Source: Citreicoccus inhibens
Lineage (GTDB): Bacteria > Myxococcota > Myxococcia > Myxococcales > Myxococcaceae
Direction: 5' to 3'
DNA: 64,000 nt
NCBI RefSeq assembly: GCF_019039035.1
Contig: NZ_JAHNZT010000023.1
Coordinates: 1 to 64,000 of the forward strand
Part shown: positions 54,772 through 64,000 of the stretch, piece after piece
Numbering within the stretch: position 1 is the stretch's first letter
Layout: every line of letters begins with the position of its first letter
Notes under the pieces: model-generated
The model's database searches: none
What the model was told of the DNA's origin: nothing
Seen by the model: only the letters and a program-made list of their open reading frames with translations
Made by a program: the position numbers and the translations under genes

Positions 54772-55377
54772 ATGACCATGGGACGTCGACACATCGGCCT
54801 TCTCGCGCTGGGGCTCGCCTGGGGAGCCGGGGCCTGCACGCCGCGGCAGGAAGCCCAGCCCGCCCAGCCTGCCCCCCCTGCCCCGGAGCGCCCCGCCCCG
54901 CCGGCCCCCGCCGAAGCGAAGGAGCCCTCGACCATGCCCGTCTCCCTGCGCTGCACGATGAGCGTCCCCTCGCGAGTGACCGCCGGTCAGCCCGTGGAGG
55001 TGACGTTCCGGCTGGAGAACCCCACGTCCCAGCCCGTCCACGTGCTCCGGTGGAACACGCCGCTGGAAGGACTCATGGGCAACCTCTTCCAGGTGACGCG
55101 CGACGGGATGGACGTCCCGTACCAAGGCCCCATGCTCAAGCGGGCCGACCCGGGCGCCACCGACTACACGACGATTTCCCCGGCAGGCTCGGCGGAGGGC
55201 AAGGTCGAGGCGTCCCTGGCGTACAACTTCCGCGAGCCCGGGACGTACCGCATCGCGTTCCGAGACACGCTGTTGGACGTGGCCCCGGGCCCCACGGCCC
55301 TGCCTCGGACTCGGGAGGGCTTCCAGTCGCAGGCGGTGACGTGCGCCCCGGTGGAGACCCAGGTCACGAAGCCCTGA
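54772..55377 (+). CDS. Lipoprotein resembling the M35 protease pro-domain
   Basis: A 201-residue lipoprotein (signal ending GAGACTP, then a Pro/Ala-rich linker). The region from about 55 to 165 is clearly related to the protease pro-domain encoded upstream: VTFRLENPTSQPVHVLRWNT against TVTLTNTSSQPVSLLKWYT, LFQVTRDGMDVPYQGPMLKR against RLTVTRDGQAVQYIGPHFKR, and REPGTYRIAF against SETGSYAIRY. The catalytic domain is missing. GGGAG precedes the ATG by six bases. It could inhibit, chaperone or bind the protease; that is inference from homology and position. Confidence 0.8.
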   Translation: MTMGRRHIGLLALGLAWGAGACTPRQEAQPAQPAPPAPERPAPPAPAEAKEPSTMPVSLRCTMSVPSRVTAGQPVEVTFRLENPTSQPVHVLRWNTPLEGLMGNLFQVTRDGMDVPYQGPMLKRADPGATDYTTISPAGSAEGKVEASLAYNFREPGTYRIAFRDTLLDVAPGPTALPRTREGFQSQAVTCAPVETQVTKP

Positions 55378-55449
55378 GAACAGCCGGGGAGGAATCGTTC
55401 CACGGGACCCTCCAAATCAGGCCCCAGGCGCGATACACCTGGGCGCACC

Positions 55450-56556
55450 ATGGCGGAGACCTCCCCGATCCACATCCCTACGGTCGACCTGACGGACCTC
55501 GCGTCGGACGATCCAGTCCGAGTCGAGCGCGGCGCGGCGGCAATCCGCGAGGCGTTTGGCGTCTTCGGCCTCGTCTACATCAAGAACCACGGCGTCGACA
55601 CGCAGGCGCTCGACCGGTACTACGACGCGTTCAGCGCGTTCGTCGCGCGGCCAGACGCCCGGAAGCGGCCCTATGGCCGCGCCGACATCTGGTACCAGCG
55701 CGGCTGGACTCCGCCCAACACGGAGATCGCCGTCGCGGGCAACGGGCAGCCGGACTTCAAGGAGTGCTACTTCGCGGCGCCCTACCCCAACGACGCCGCC
55801 TCCGCGGCCGAGTTCCCGGAGCTCTATCCGGAGAACGTGTGGCCGGACGCGCCGCCCGCCTACTTCGAGGACGGCATCCTCACGCTGGGCAAGTCGCTGC
55901 ACGAGGCCGGACTGAAGCTGCTGCGCGGCGCCGCCGTGGCGCTGGGGCTGCCCGAGAACGCGTTCGCGGCCACGTGTGACCGCGGCCCGCACGTCACGCG
56001 CGCCCTGCACTACCTGCCGCTGGGCCCCTCGCAGGTGAACACCGGCATCGTCTGGGGCGAGGAGCACACGGACTTCAACCTGTTGACGCTGCTACCCGGT
56101 GGCCGGTTCCTCGACCCGAGCGGCAAGCCCGCCCCCAAGCCGGACGACAAGAGCGGCCTGTACCTGCGCACGCGCGCGACGCCCGAGTCGCCCCAGGGGC
56201 AGATGGTGCGCGGCAACGCGCCCGCGGGCTGCATCGTGGCGCAGGTGGGCCAGCAGTTGGAGATCCTCACCGGAGGCACGTTCCTGGCCACCCCGCACGT
56301 CATCACCGCGCCGGGCGTGCCGGGCTGGTCGCGCCAGTCCGCCGCGCACTTCATGCACGTGCACACGAGCACGGTGCTGTTCCCGATGGAGAAGTTCCGC
56401 TCTCGCGAGGCGGTCACCAACTACGCGCCGCCGGTGCTCGCGGGCACCTACGACATCAAGACGTTGGTGGACATCGGGCTGGCGCCCGCGAGCGCGCTCG
56501 ACAAACTTGGATACCGGCACTACGACCGGCTCAACCGGATGCGCTCGGGAAGCTGA
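55450..56556 (+). CDS. 2-oxoglutarate/Fe(II) dioxygenase, isopenicillin N synthase family
   Basis: A 368-residue non-haem iron oxygenase. The N-terminal DIOX_N part has IPTVDLTDLAS and REAFGVFGLVYIKNHGVD. The iron triad is His-x-Asp in GEEHTDFNLLTLLP and the distal His in ATPHVIT, with the nearby Arg of PGWSRQS in the 2OG/carboxylate-binding region. Family members hydroxylate, desaturate or cyclise small molecules. The substrate is unknown and no biosynthetic partners lie next to it. A hairpin at 56582-56609 follows. Confidence 0.85.
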   Translation: MAETSPIHIPTVDLTDLASDDPVRVERGAAAIREAFGVFGLVYIKNHGVDTQALDRYYDAFSAFVARPDARKRPYGRADIWYQRGWTPPNTEIAVAGNGQPDFKECYFAAPYPNDAASAAEFPELYPENVWPDAPPAYFEDGILTLGKSLHEAGLKLLRGAAVALGLPENAFAATCDRGPHVTRALHYLPLGPSQVNTGIVWGEEHTDFNLLTLLPGGRFLDPSGKPAPKPDDKSGLYLRTRATPESPQGQMVRGNAPAGCIVAQVGQQLEILTGGTFLATPHVITAPGVPGWSRQSAAHFMHVHTSTVLFPMEKFRSREAVTNYAPPVLAGTYDIKTLVDIGLAPASALDKLGYRHYDRLNRMRSGS

Positions 56557-56581
56557 CGTCCCGCGCTCCTGGATTGATTGT

Positions 56582-56609
56582 CCCCGGGCTCAATCTCCGA
56601 GCCCTGGGG
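56582..56609 (+). terminator. Stem-loop after the dioxygenase gene
   Basis: CCCCGGGCTC pairs with GAGCCC-t-GGGG (10 bp, one bulged T) around a 7-base loop, 25 bp after the stop codon. No strong T-run follows. Confidence 0.5.
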
Positions 56610-56688
56610 GCAGCCATGAGAGCGCCTGCTCGGCTTGCCTCAACGTGACTGGCGAGGGAGCGAGGCGTGCGTTAGAGCCAGGGACTTC

Positions 56689-57978
56689 ATGGCCCCCGCC
56701 AACGCCGACCCTCTCCCCTCCGTCTTCCGCCATCGAGATTTCCGCGTGTACCAGCTCGCGCGCCTGTGCGCGGTGCTCGCGACCCAAATCGAGTCAGTGG
56801 CGATTGGCTGGCAGGTGTATGCGCTGACGGGGAGCGCGCTGGCGCTGGGCTACACGGGCCTGGCGCAGTTCCTCCCCTTCCTCGCGTTCAGCCTCATTGG
56901 TGGGCAGGTGGCGGACCGGGTGGACCGCCGCCTCATCCTCGCGGTGTGCCAGAGCGTGATGGTGCTGTGCAGCCTGATGCTGCTGTCCTTCACGCTGGGC
57001 CACGTGCAGGACGTGCGCTTCGTCTATGGCGTGCTGGTGCTGTTCGGCACGGCGCGCGCCTTCTACTCGCCCGCGGGCTCGGCCCTCACGCCGCGCCTCG
57101 TTCCTCCCGAGGAGCTGACGCGCGCGGTGGCGGTCAACTCCACCACGTGGCAGGTGGCGACCATCGCCGGCCCGGCGGTGGGCGGCATCCTCTACGGGTG
57201 GGCGGGCGCCAAGGGCGCGTACATCGCGTCGGCGTCGCTGTGCGCGCTCACCGTGGTGTGGATCCTCTCGCTGAAGGTGCGAACCGGCAGCGTGTCTCGC
57301 GAGCCGTTCTCGCTGGAGACGCTGGGCGCGGGCCTTCGGTTCGTGCGCGGCCAGCGCATGCTCCTGGGCAGCATCACGCTCGACTTGTTCGCGGTGATGC
57401 TCGGTGGCGCGGTAGCGCTGCTCCCCATCTACGCGCGGGACGTGCTGCACACCGGGCCCTGGGGCCTGGGGCTCTTGCGCAGCGCGCCGGCCGCGGGCGC
57501 CGCCGTGGTGGCCATCCTGCTCGCCTTCCGACCGCTGGGCGGACGCGCGGGCTGGAAGATGTTCGTCGCGGTGGCCATCTTCGGCGCCGCCACGCTCGTG
57601 TTCGGCGTGAGCCACTCGCTCTGGGTCTCCGTGGTGGCGCTGGCCATTGGCGGCGCCGCGGACATGGTGAGCGTGGTGGTGCGCTCCACGCTGGAGATGG
57701 TCGTCACGCCGGATGACATGCGCGGCCGCGTGGGCGCGGTGAACATGATGTGCGTGGGCGCCTCCAACGAGTTCGGCGAGTTCCGCGCGGGCTGGTTGGC
57801 CAGCCAGGTGGGCGCGGTGCCCGCCGTCGTCTCCGGCGCGTTGGGCACGCTCGTGGTGGTGGGCCTGTGGGCCTGGGCCTTCCCCGAGCTGCGGCGCGTG
57901 GATCGCCTGGAGAAGGCCGCGCGCGAGGCCGCGGCGCAGGCCGCCGCGAATCAGGACGTCGCCCCCGCGGCCTCCTGA
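56689..57978 (+). CDS. MFS transporter (EntS/MFS_3-like)
   Basis: A 429-residue protein with twelve membrane helices, starting at ATG 56689 with GGGA upstream. It opens FRHRDFRVYQLARLCAVLATQIESVAIGWQVYALTGSA-style, typical of MFS_3 efflux proteins, and has the loop 2-3 motif GQVADRVDRRLIL and the late PDDMRGRVGAVNMM motif of this group. It would export siderophores, drugs or other metabolites. No substrate clue comes from neighbours. Confidence 0.85.
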   Translation: MAPANADPLPSVFRHRDFRVYQLARLCAVLATQIESVAIGWQVYALTGSALALGYTGLAQFLPFLAFSLIGGQVADRVDRRLILAVCQSVMVLCSLMLLSFTLGHVQDVRFVYGVLVLFGTARAFYSPAGSALTPRLVPPEELTRAVAVNSTTWQVATIAGPAVGGILYGWAGAKGAYIASASLCALTVVWILSLKVRTGSVSREPFSLETLGAGLRFVRGQRMLLGSITLDLFAVMLGGAVALLPIYARDVLHTGPWGLGLLRSAPAAGAAVVAILLAFRPLGGRAGWKMFVAVAIFGAATLVFGVSHSLWVSVVALAIGGAADMVSVVVRSTLEMVVTPDDMRGRVGAVNMMCVGASNEFGEFRAGWLASQVGAVPAVVSGALGTLVVVGLWAWAFPELRRVDRLEKAAREAAAQAAANQDVAPAAS

Positions 57979-57990
57979 GCCTCCGCCCGC

Positions 57991-58572
57991 ATGGCCACCC
58001 TGGGCACGACGGAGGCGGTCCTCTTCCTGCTGGTGCTCGGGGGGCTCCTCGCGGGCCTGGGCTCCATCGTGCTGTCCACCTTGCGCACGGGCATCTCGCC
58101 CATGCCCACCTCCCCGCGCGTCCGCCGCGAAGTGCTCGGACTCGTCCCCTCGGACACGCGGGGTGTCGTGCTGGAGCTGGGCGCGGGCTGGGGCACGCTG
58201 GCGTTCGCGCTGGCGGACCACTGCCCTCAGGCGCAGGTGGTGGCCTACGAGCTGTCACCGCTGCCCGCGGGCTTCTGCGCGCTGCGCCAGCGCCTCGCGC
58301 CCCGGCCCAATCTCCGGGTGGCGCGCGAGGACTTCTTCCGCGCCTCGTTCGCGGGCGCCTCCGCGGTCGTCTGCTACCTCTACCCGGGGGCCATGGCGAA
58401 GCTCGGCCCGAAGCTGCTCGCCGAACTGCCGGCGGGCGCGCGCGTCGTCAGCCACACCTTCGCGCTGCATGGCTGGCGCCCCGTGCACACCCACCGGCTC
58501 GACGACCTGTACCGCACGCCCCTCTACGTCTACGAGGTCCCCGCCTCAGCGCCCCGAGCCGGTGGCGAGTGA
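57991..58572 (+). CDS. Membrane-anchored class I SAM methyltransferase-like protein
   Basis: A 193-residue protein with one N-terminal helix (TEAVLFLLVLGGLLAGLGSIVL) followed by a compact Rossmann domain with the SAM motif VLELGAGWGTLAFALAD and acidic residue AYELSPLP. The fold ends early, so a full substrate domain may be absent. It starts 13 bp after the MFS gene, so the two are likely one operon. Its last 27 bp overlap the convergent lipoprotein gene. Confidence 0.75.
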   Translation: MATLGTTEAVLFLLVLGGLLAGLGSIVLSTLRTGISPMPTSPRVRREVLGLVPSDTRGVVLELGAGWGTLAFALADHCPQAQVVAYELSPLPAGFCALRQRLAPRPNLRVAREDFFRASFAGASAVVCYLYPGAMAKLGPKLLAELPAGARVVSHTFALHGWRPVHTHRLDDLYRTPLYVYEVPASAPRAGGE

Positions 58573-59181
58573 CGCGCCCGCGCCCAGCTCCAGCACGCTC
58601 GCGGCGAACTCACCCTCCAACTCGGCCTTGAAGGCCCCTGGCTCGCTGTGCGCGCGGATGCGGCCGTGGGCCGTGCCGCCCTCGGAGATGAGCGACACCG
58701 TGGCGCCCTGGAGCGCGTACACCTCCGCGGGCCACGTGCGCGTCACGCGCAGCACGTACCCCTGGCAGTCGCGCAGGTCTCCAGGGCTGTCCAGGTCCGT
58801 GCGCGCGCACGCGAGGGCCAGCGAGTAGATGGCCCGCGTCGCCGTGCTGCCTCCCGTGGCTTCACCGCGCACGGTGCCGAGGAGCACCACGCCCTCCCCC
58901 GGGACGAGCGTGCGCGCCGCGCGCATCAGCTTCTGCGGATCCCCCTGGCCCGCGCCGGTCTCCGCGGCCTTCAGCAGCTCCGCGGGCCGCAGGTAGCGCA
59001 GGTTCGCGGCGCCCATCAGCGTGGCGTTCAAGATGCCTGCCTCGTGCACCCGCTCGTGCGTCGCGCCGCCCGCGGGTGACTCGAAGAAGCGCATCTGCAC
59101 CGCGGGCCGCGCGCCGCCCGCCACGCAGCCCGAGAGTCCCATCGCCGCCAGCGCGGCCATGCCCATCCATCGCACCGTCAT
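58546..59181 (-). CDS. Lipoprotein of unknown function, 211 aa
   Basis: Signal peptide with lipobox LSGC (MTVRWMGMAALAAMGLSGC). The mature part has no motif I can name; it has a beta-rich pattern (GEGVVLLGTVRGEATGG, YVLRVTRTWPAEVYAL) and two Cys (LACART, RDCQGY) that could pair. The start at 59181 has a GAGGAGAC sequence upstream. It lies downstream of the OmpA-type lipoprotein, on the same strand... the order is OmpA gene first (60019 to 59207), then this gene 25 bp later, so they are probably one operon of two envelope lipoproteins. Confidence 0.65.
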   Translation of the reverse strand: MTVRWMGMAALAAMGLSGCVAGGARPAVQMRFFESPAGGATHERVHEAGILNATLMGAANLRYLRPAELLKAAETGAGQGDPQKLMRAARTLVPGEGVVLLGTVRGEATGGSTATRAIYSLALACARTDLDSPGDLRDCQGYVLRVTRTWPAEVYALQGATVSLISEGGTAHGRIRAHSEPGAFKAELEGEFAASVLELGAGASLATGSGR

Positions 59182-59206
59182 GCGTGTCTCCTCGCTCGTG
59201 GGGGGG

Positions 59207-60019
59207 TTACCGACTCGCGGACCTGGGCTTCGCGCCGGGGGCCTGGTCCTCGGGTGCGAGGACGATCTCGATGCGCCGGTTGAGGCTCTTGCCCTGCGTC
59301 GTCTTGTTGGTGGAGATGGGGTGGTGCTCGCCGTAGCCCACCGCGGAGAGCTTGTCGGCGGACACGCCCTTGTCCTGCAAGAGCTTGAGCACCGTGAGCG
59401 CGCGGGTGGTGGACAGCTCCCAGTTGCTGGGGAACGGGCCCTTGGGGTCCGTGGGCACGTCGTCCGTGTGGCCCTCCACGCGCACCAGCTTCCCTGTCAC
59501 GTCCTTCAGCGCCTCGGCCACCTTCGCGAGCGCCGCCTGGCCCTCCGGGTTGATCTTCACGCTGCCGGACGAGAAGAGGATCTTGTCCTTCATCTTCACC
59601 ACCATCCGGCCCTTCAGCTCGGACAGCTCGATCTTCCCGGCCTTGATTTCATCCTTGAGGCTGGAGGCGAGCGACTCGTACTGCTCCGACTTCTTCTCCA
59701 ATTCCGCGCGCGCCTTCTCCAGCGTGTCCTTGCTCTGCGCCAGGGAGGCGTTGAGGGCGGTGAGCATCTCCACCTTCTTCTGCAGCTCCTGCACGCGCGC
59801 CTCGCTGGCCGTCAGCGCCTCGTCGGCCTTGGCCTGGTCCTTCTGCCCCGACTCCAGCTCCGCGACGCGGGCTTGCAGCGCCTTGACCTTCTCGGATTCG
59901 TCGCCGTACTGGCGCCGGTAGTTCTCCGCCTCCAGCGCCTTGGCGTCGAGCTGCGCCTTCGGCACGCCACATCCGACGAGGAGCTGCACCGCGGCCAGCG
60001 TGACAATCGTCCGGTTCAT
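59207..60019 (-). CDS. OmpA-family peptidoglycan-binding lipoprotein with coiled coil
   Basis: A 270-residue envelope protein starting at ATG 60019 (GGGAGGG upstream). Lipobox LVGCG at the N-terminus, then a long coiled coil (about 25-145, with AKALEAENYRRQYGDESEKV, LEKARAELEKKSEQYESL) and a C-terminal OmpA/MotB domain: RVEGHTDDVPTDP, SNWELSTTRALTVLKLL, GYGEHHPISTN and NRRIEIVL. It would tether the outer membrane to peptidoglycan. A 280-bp gap with a perfect palindrome separates it from the divergent fumarase gene. Confidence 0.9.
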   Translation of the reverse strand: MNRTIVTLAAVQLLVGCGVPKAQLDAKALEAENYRRQYGDESEKVKALQARVAELESGQKDQAKADEALTASEARVQELQKKVEMLTALNASLAQSKDTLEKARAELEKKSEQYESLASSLKDEIKAGKIELSELKGRMVVKMKDKILFSSGSVKINPEGQAALAKVAEALKDVTGKLVRVEGHTDDVPTDPKGPFPSNWELSTTRALTVLKLLQDKGVSADKLSAVGYGEHHPISTNKTTQGKSLNRRIEIVLAPEDQAPGAKPRSASR

Positions 60020-60093
60020 GGAACCCTCCCAGTGGGTCGCACTCTGGCAAGGGCGGGGTGTGCGCGAAAACGGGCCGGGGTGCGAACCATGCA

Positions 60094-60110
60094 CGCGTTG
60101 ACACAACGCG
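60094..60110. promoter_or_regulatory. 17-bp palindrome between ompA-like and fumarase genes
   Basis: CGCGTTGACACAACGCG is a perfect inverted repeat (7-bp arms, 3-bp centre) containing a TTGACA -35-like box. It lies 75 bp upstream of the OmpA-type start and about 190 bp upstream of the fumarase start, a good place for a shared operator. Confidence 0.4.
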
Positions 60111-60299
60111 GGCGCAGTCGTGCAGCCGAGCTGTGCGCCGGACCGCCGGTGGCTGGGATGAACTCCCCTTGTGGCTCGCATGCGCGCAAATGCCCGGCGC
60201 CCGGCCGCCCACCGGCCAGGGGCCGCGCAAACCATCTCCCCTCCCAGCCGCAATGGAGGTAAGCCTTCGCCCACCCCAGCGCCGTGGAGTGACGACACG

Positions 60300-61934
<1,635 letters not shown>

Positions 61935-62004
61935 GCCGCTGCCTTCCCGCCGCGCCTCCCGCTAGAGTCCTCGCTCCCGGAATGACAGGGATAGCGAGGA
62001 CTCC

Positions 62005-63219
62005 ATGGAAGAGAGACGTCGGTACCGGAATGGGGAGGCGATGGTGGCCCTGGGCAACCCGTCTTTCGAGGCGGCGCGGCGGCACGGGGTCATTGACCTG
62101 AGCGTCCACCACCTGGGTGGGGGGCGCCTGGGTCTGGAGGACGGACGCGAGTTCCTCAACCTCTCGTCCTGTTCCTATCTGGGGCTGGACGCGCACCCGG
62201 CCGTCCTGGATGGCGCCATCGAGGCGCTCCAGCAGGAGAAGCTCATCGACACGGGCATCTCGCGCGTGCGGGTGCGGCTGTCACTCCTGGACGCGCTGGA
62301 GCAGGAGCTGGGCGCGCTCTGGCGCACGCGCGCCATCACCGCCGTGTCCGCGAGCGCGGCCACCGCGGGGCTGCTCCCCTTGGTGGCGGGAGGCCAGCTC
62401 TGCGACGACGGCCAGCCGCGGGTGATGGTGTTCGACAAGTCCTGCCACTTCTCGATGAACCTCATCAAGCCCATCTGCGCCGACGAGGCGCCGGTGCTGA
62501 CGTGTCCCCACAATGATTTGAACTTCCTGGAGGACGTCTGCCGCAAGCACCCGCGCGTGGCCTACGTGGCGGACGGCTTCTACTCCATGGGCGGGGCCGC
62601 GCTGGTGAAGGACCTCCTGGCGCTCCAGGAGCGCTACGGCCTCTATCTCTACTTCGATGACTCGCATGGCCTGTCCGTGCACGGCGAGCACGGCGAGGGC
62701 TTCGTGCGCTCGCTCCTGGGCGAGGAGATCCACCCGCTGACCTTGGTGGTCGCCTCGCTGGCGAAGGGGTTCGGCACCTCGGGCGGCGTGGTGATGTTGG
62801 GCGCGCGCCACCTGGAGGACCGCGTGCATCGCTTCGGTGGACCGCTGGCCTGGTCGCAGGGCCTCAACGTGGCGTCCATCGGCGCGGGGCTCGCCTCCGC
62901 GAAGCTGCACCGCACGCCCGAGCTCGGCCGATTGCAGGGCGCGCTCCGGGCGAACCTCCAGCGCTTCGACGCGCAGGTGGAGGCGCCCAACCGGGGCAGC
63001 CTGTCGCAGATCCGCGTGGTGGAGGTGGGCGCCGAGGAGCAGGCCGTGGAGCGCTCGCGGCACATGCTGGACAAGGGCTTCTACACCTCGGCGGTGTTCT
63101 TCCCCATCGTCGCGCGGGGGCGCGCGGGCCTGCGGGTGATGCTGCGCGCCAACCTGTCCGATGACGACATGAACCGGCTGTGCAACGCGGTGCGCGCCGT
63201 GGCGGGCAAGGCCGCATGA
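62005..63219 (+). CDS. Alpha-oxoamine synthase-family PLP enzyme (BioF/KBL-like)
   Basis: A 404-residue fold type I PLP enzyme. Motifs: NLSSCSYLGLDAHPAV at the start of the domain, a Gly/Ala-rich cofactor loop with His (DKSCHFSMN), YLYFDDSHGLSVHG (Asp-Ser-His cofactor contacts) and SLAKGFGTSGGVVM with the Schiff-base Lys. These place it with 8-amino-7-oxononanoate synthase, KBL and CqsA enzymes, which condense an amino acid with an acyl-thioester. Residues around the substrate differ enough that I will not name the product. It overlaps a possible start of the next gene by four bases. Confidence 0.8.
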   Translation: MEERRRYRNGEAMVALGNPSFEAARRHGVIDLSVHHLGGGRLGLEDGREFLNLSSCSYLGLDAHPAVLDGAIEALQQEKLIDTGISRVRVRLSLLDALEQELGALWRTRAITAVSASAATAGLLPLVAGGQLCDDGQPRVMVFDKSCHFSMNLIKPICADEAPVLTCPHNDLNFLEDVCRKHPRVAYVADGFYSMGGAALVKDLLALQERYGLYLYFDDSHGLSVHGEHGEGFVRSLLGEEIHPLTLVVASLAKGFGTSGGVVMLGARHLEDRVHRFGGPLAWSQGLNVASIGAGLASAKLHRTPELGRLQGALRANLQRFDAQVEAPNRGSLSQIRVVEVGAEEQAVERSRHMLDKGFYTSAVFFPIVARGRAGLRVMLRANLSDDDMNRLCNAVRAVAGKAA

Positions 63220-63245
63220 GGAAGCCGGGCCTGGAGCAGGAGCGC

Positions 63246-64000
63246 ATGCGCGCGGTGGTGATGGAAGGCACGGGCGGCCCCGAGGTGCTGCACGTGCGCG
63301 AGGTGACGCGCCCCCGCCCTGGCCCGGAGGAGCTGCTCGTGCGCGTGCGCGCCTCGGCGCTCAACCGCGCGGACCTCCAGCTTCGCGCGGGGGAGTTCCC
63401 CCTGCCCTCGGGCATGACGCCCATCCTGGGGGTGGAGGTTGCGGGCGAGGTGGTGGGCCTCGGCATGGACGTGCGCGGCTTCGAGCGCGGGCAGCGCGTG
63501 GCGGGGCTCGTCAACGGCGGGGGCTACGCCGAGTACTGCGTGATGGACCACCGCATGGCCCTGCCCGTGCGCGAGGGCGAGTCGTTCGCCCGCGCCGCGG
63601 CCCTGCCCGAGGCGCTCGTCACCGCGGACGAGGTCCTCTTCGAGCTGGGCCGGCTGCGCGCGGGCCAGTCGGTGCTCGTCCACGCGGGCGCCAGCGGCAT
63701 GGGCAGCATGTGCATCCAGATGGCCCACCACGCGGGTGCCACCGTCTATTTCACGGTCAGCACCGCGGAGCGCCTGCGCCGCGCGCGCGCGCTGGGCGGG
63801 GACGTGGGCATCCTGCGCGGCGCCGAGGACTTCGCGGGCGCGGTGCTCCAGCACACGCAAGGCGCGGGCGTGGACGTGGTGGTGGACTTCGCGGGCGGCG
63901 CCACGCTCTCGCGCAATCTGCAGGCGCTGAAGATGGGGGGCTGCCTGGTGCTCGTGGGGTTGTTGGAGGGCGAGCGCGCGGAGCTCGACGTGGAGGCGGT
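63246..64000 (+). CDS. Zinc-independent quinone oxidoreductase (MDR family), runs off the window
   Basis: A partial NADPH-dependent quinone oxidoreductase of the medium-chain dehydrogenase superfamily, similar to the PIG3/TP53I3 group. Motifs: SALNRADLQLRAGEF, ILGVEVAGEVVG, GGYAEYCVM and the nucleotide-binding VLVHAGASGMGSMCIQMA. The ATG at 63246 has GGAGCAGGAG upstream and gives the family's usual MRAVV start. ATG 63216, which overlaps the previous stop as ATGA, is the alternative. No zinc-binding Cys cluster is seen. The C-terminus lies past base 64000. Confidence 0.85.
   Translation, partial: MRAVVMEGTGGPEVLHVREVTRPRPGPEELLVRVRASALNRADLQLRAGEFPLPSGMTPILGVEVAGEVVGLGMDVRGFERGQRVAGLVNGGGYAEYCVMDHRMALPVREGESFARAAALPEALVTADEVLFELGRLRAGQSVLVHAGASGMGSMCIQMAHHAGATVYFTVSTAERLRRARALGGDVGILRGAEDFAGAVLQHTQGAGVDVVVDFAGGATLSRNLQALKMGGCLVLVGLLEGERAELDVEA

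Overview
The window is very GC-rich, densely coded DNA with strong third-position G/C bias, which makes long mirror frames on the antisense strand. The content points to a myxobacterium, probably Cystobacterineae (Myxococcus/Corallococcus-like). Pointers are a secreted subtilase ending in a MYXO-CTERM-type tail (Cys motif, one membrane helix, Arg cluster), many lipobox proteins of unknown function, a 1351-residue kinase/cyclase/ATPase fusion of the TOMM-associated type, and a fused xanthine dehydrogenase. The species call is inference.

Layout. 1-6.2 kb is accessory-looking: the tail of a nonsense-mutated IS5-type transposase, a lipoprotein amidohydrolase behind an array of TGAC-N2-GTCA dyads, an intact lipoprotein with a decayed tandem paralog, an unknown protein, and a beta-helix lipoprotein. 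6.2-19.7 kb holds a membrane-anchored left-handed beta-helix/coiled-coil protein, an octaheme cytochrome operon, a 2190-residue subtilase followed by three stacked hairpins, and an RluA-type pseudouridine synthase with a coiled-coil extension. 19.7-26.7 kb is a divergent MarR / TolC-adaptor-RND efflux locus plus a NYN-domain protein. 26.7-34.7 kb carries a cold-shock gene with an unusual leader, an aminotransferase, pntAB, cstA with its small YbdD partner, and a Spy/CpxP-like periplasmic protein. 34.7-41.3 kb holds an atypical SDR and a TetR regulator sharing a perfect operator, then an xdhC/fused xanthine dehydrogenase operon.

41.4-51.0 kb is the most interesting region: a thiazole/oxazole-modified microcin (TOMM, RiPP) locus. 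On the + strand are a GNAT protein, a single-chain E1-like scaffold/YcaO cyclodehydratase and a metal-dependent amidohydrolase. Converging on them from the - strand are a KirBac-type K+ channel, the kinase/cyclase/AAA/TPR fusion and a 201-residue precursor with a nitrile-hydratase-like leader and a C-terminal end rich in Ser/Thr and finishing in Cys. The cyclodehydratase, kinase/cyclase and precursor are a recognised genomic trio, but I know of no established product or role for it. The K+ channel and amidohydrolase neighbours are less expected. No dedicated exporter, leader protease or azoline oxidase is visible nearby.

51.0-64.0 kb is mixed housekeeping and secreted functions: coaA, an NTF2-like protein, a class I glutamine amidotransferase, an M35 aspzincin protease with a downstream lipoprotein that resembles the protease's own pro-domain, a 2OG-Fe(II) dioxygenase, an MFS transporter, a membrane-anchored methyltransferase, an unknown lipoprotein, an OmpA-type lipoprotein, class I fumarase, an alpha-oxoamine-synthase-type PLP enzyme and a quinone oxidoreductase that runs off the end. 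I saw no rRNA, tRNA or CRISPR array.
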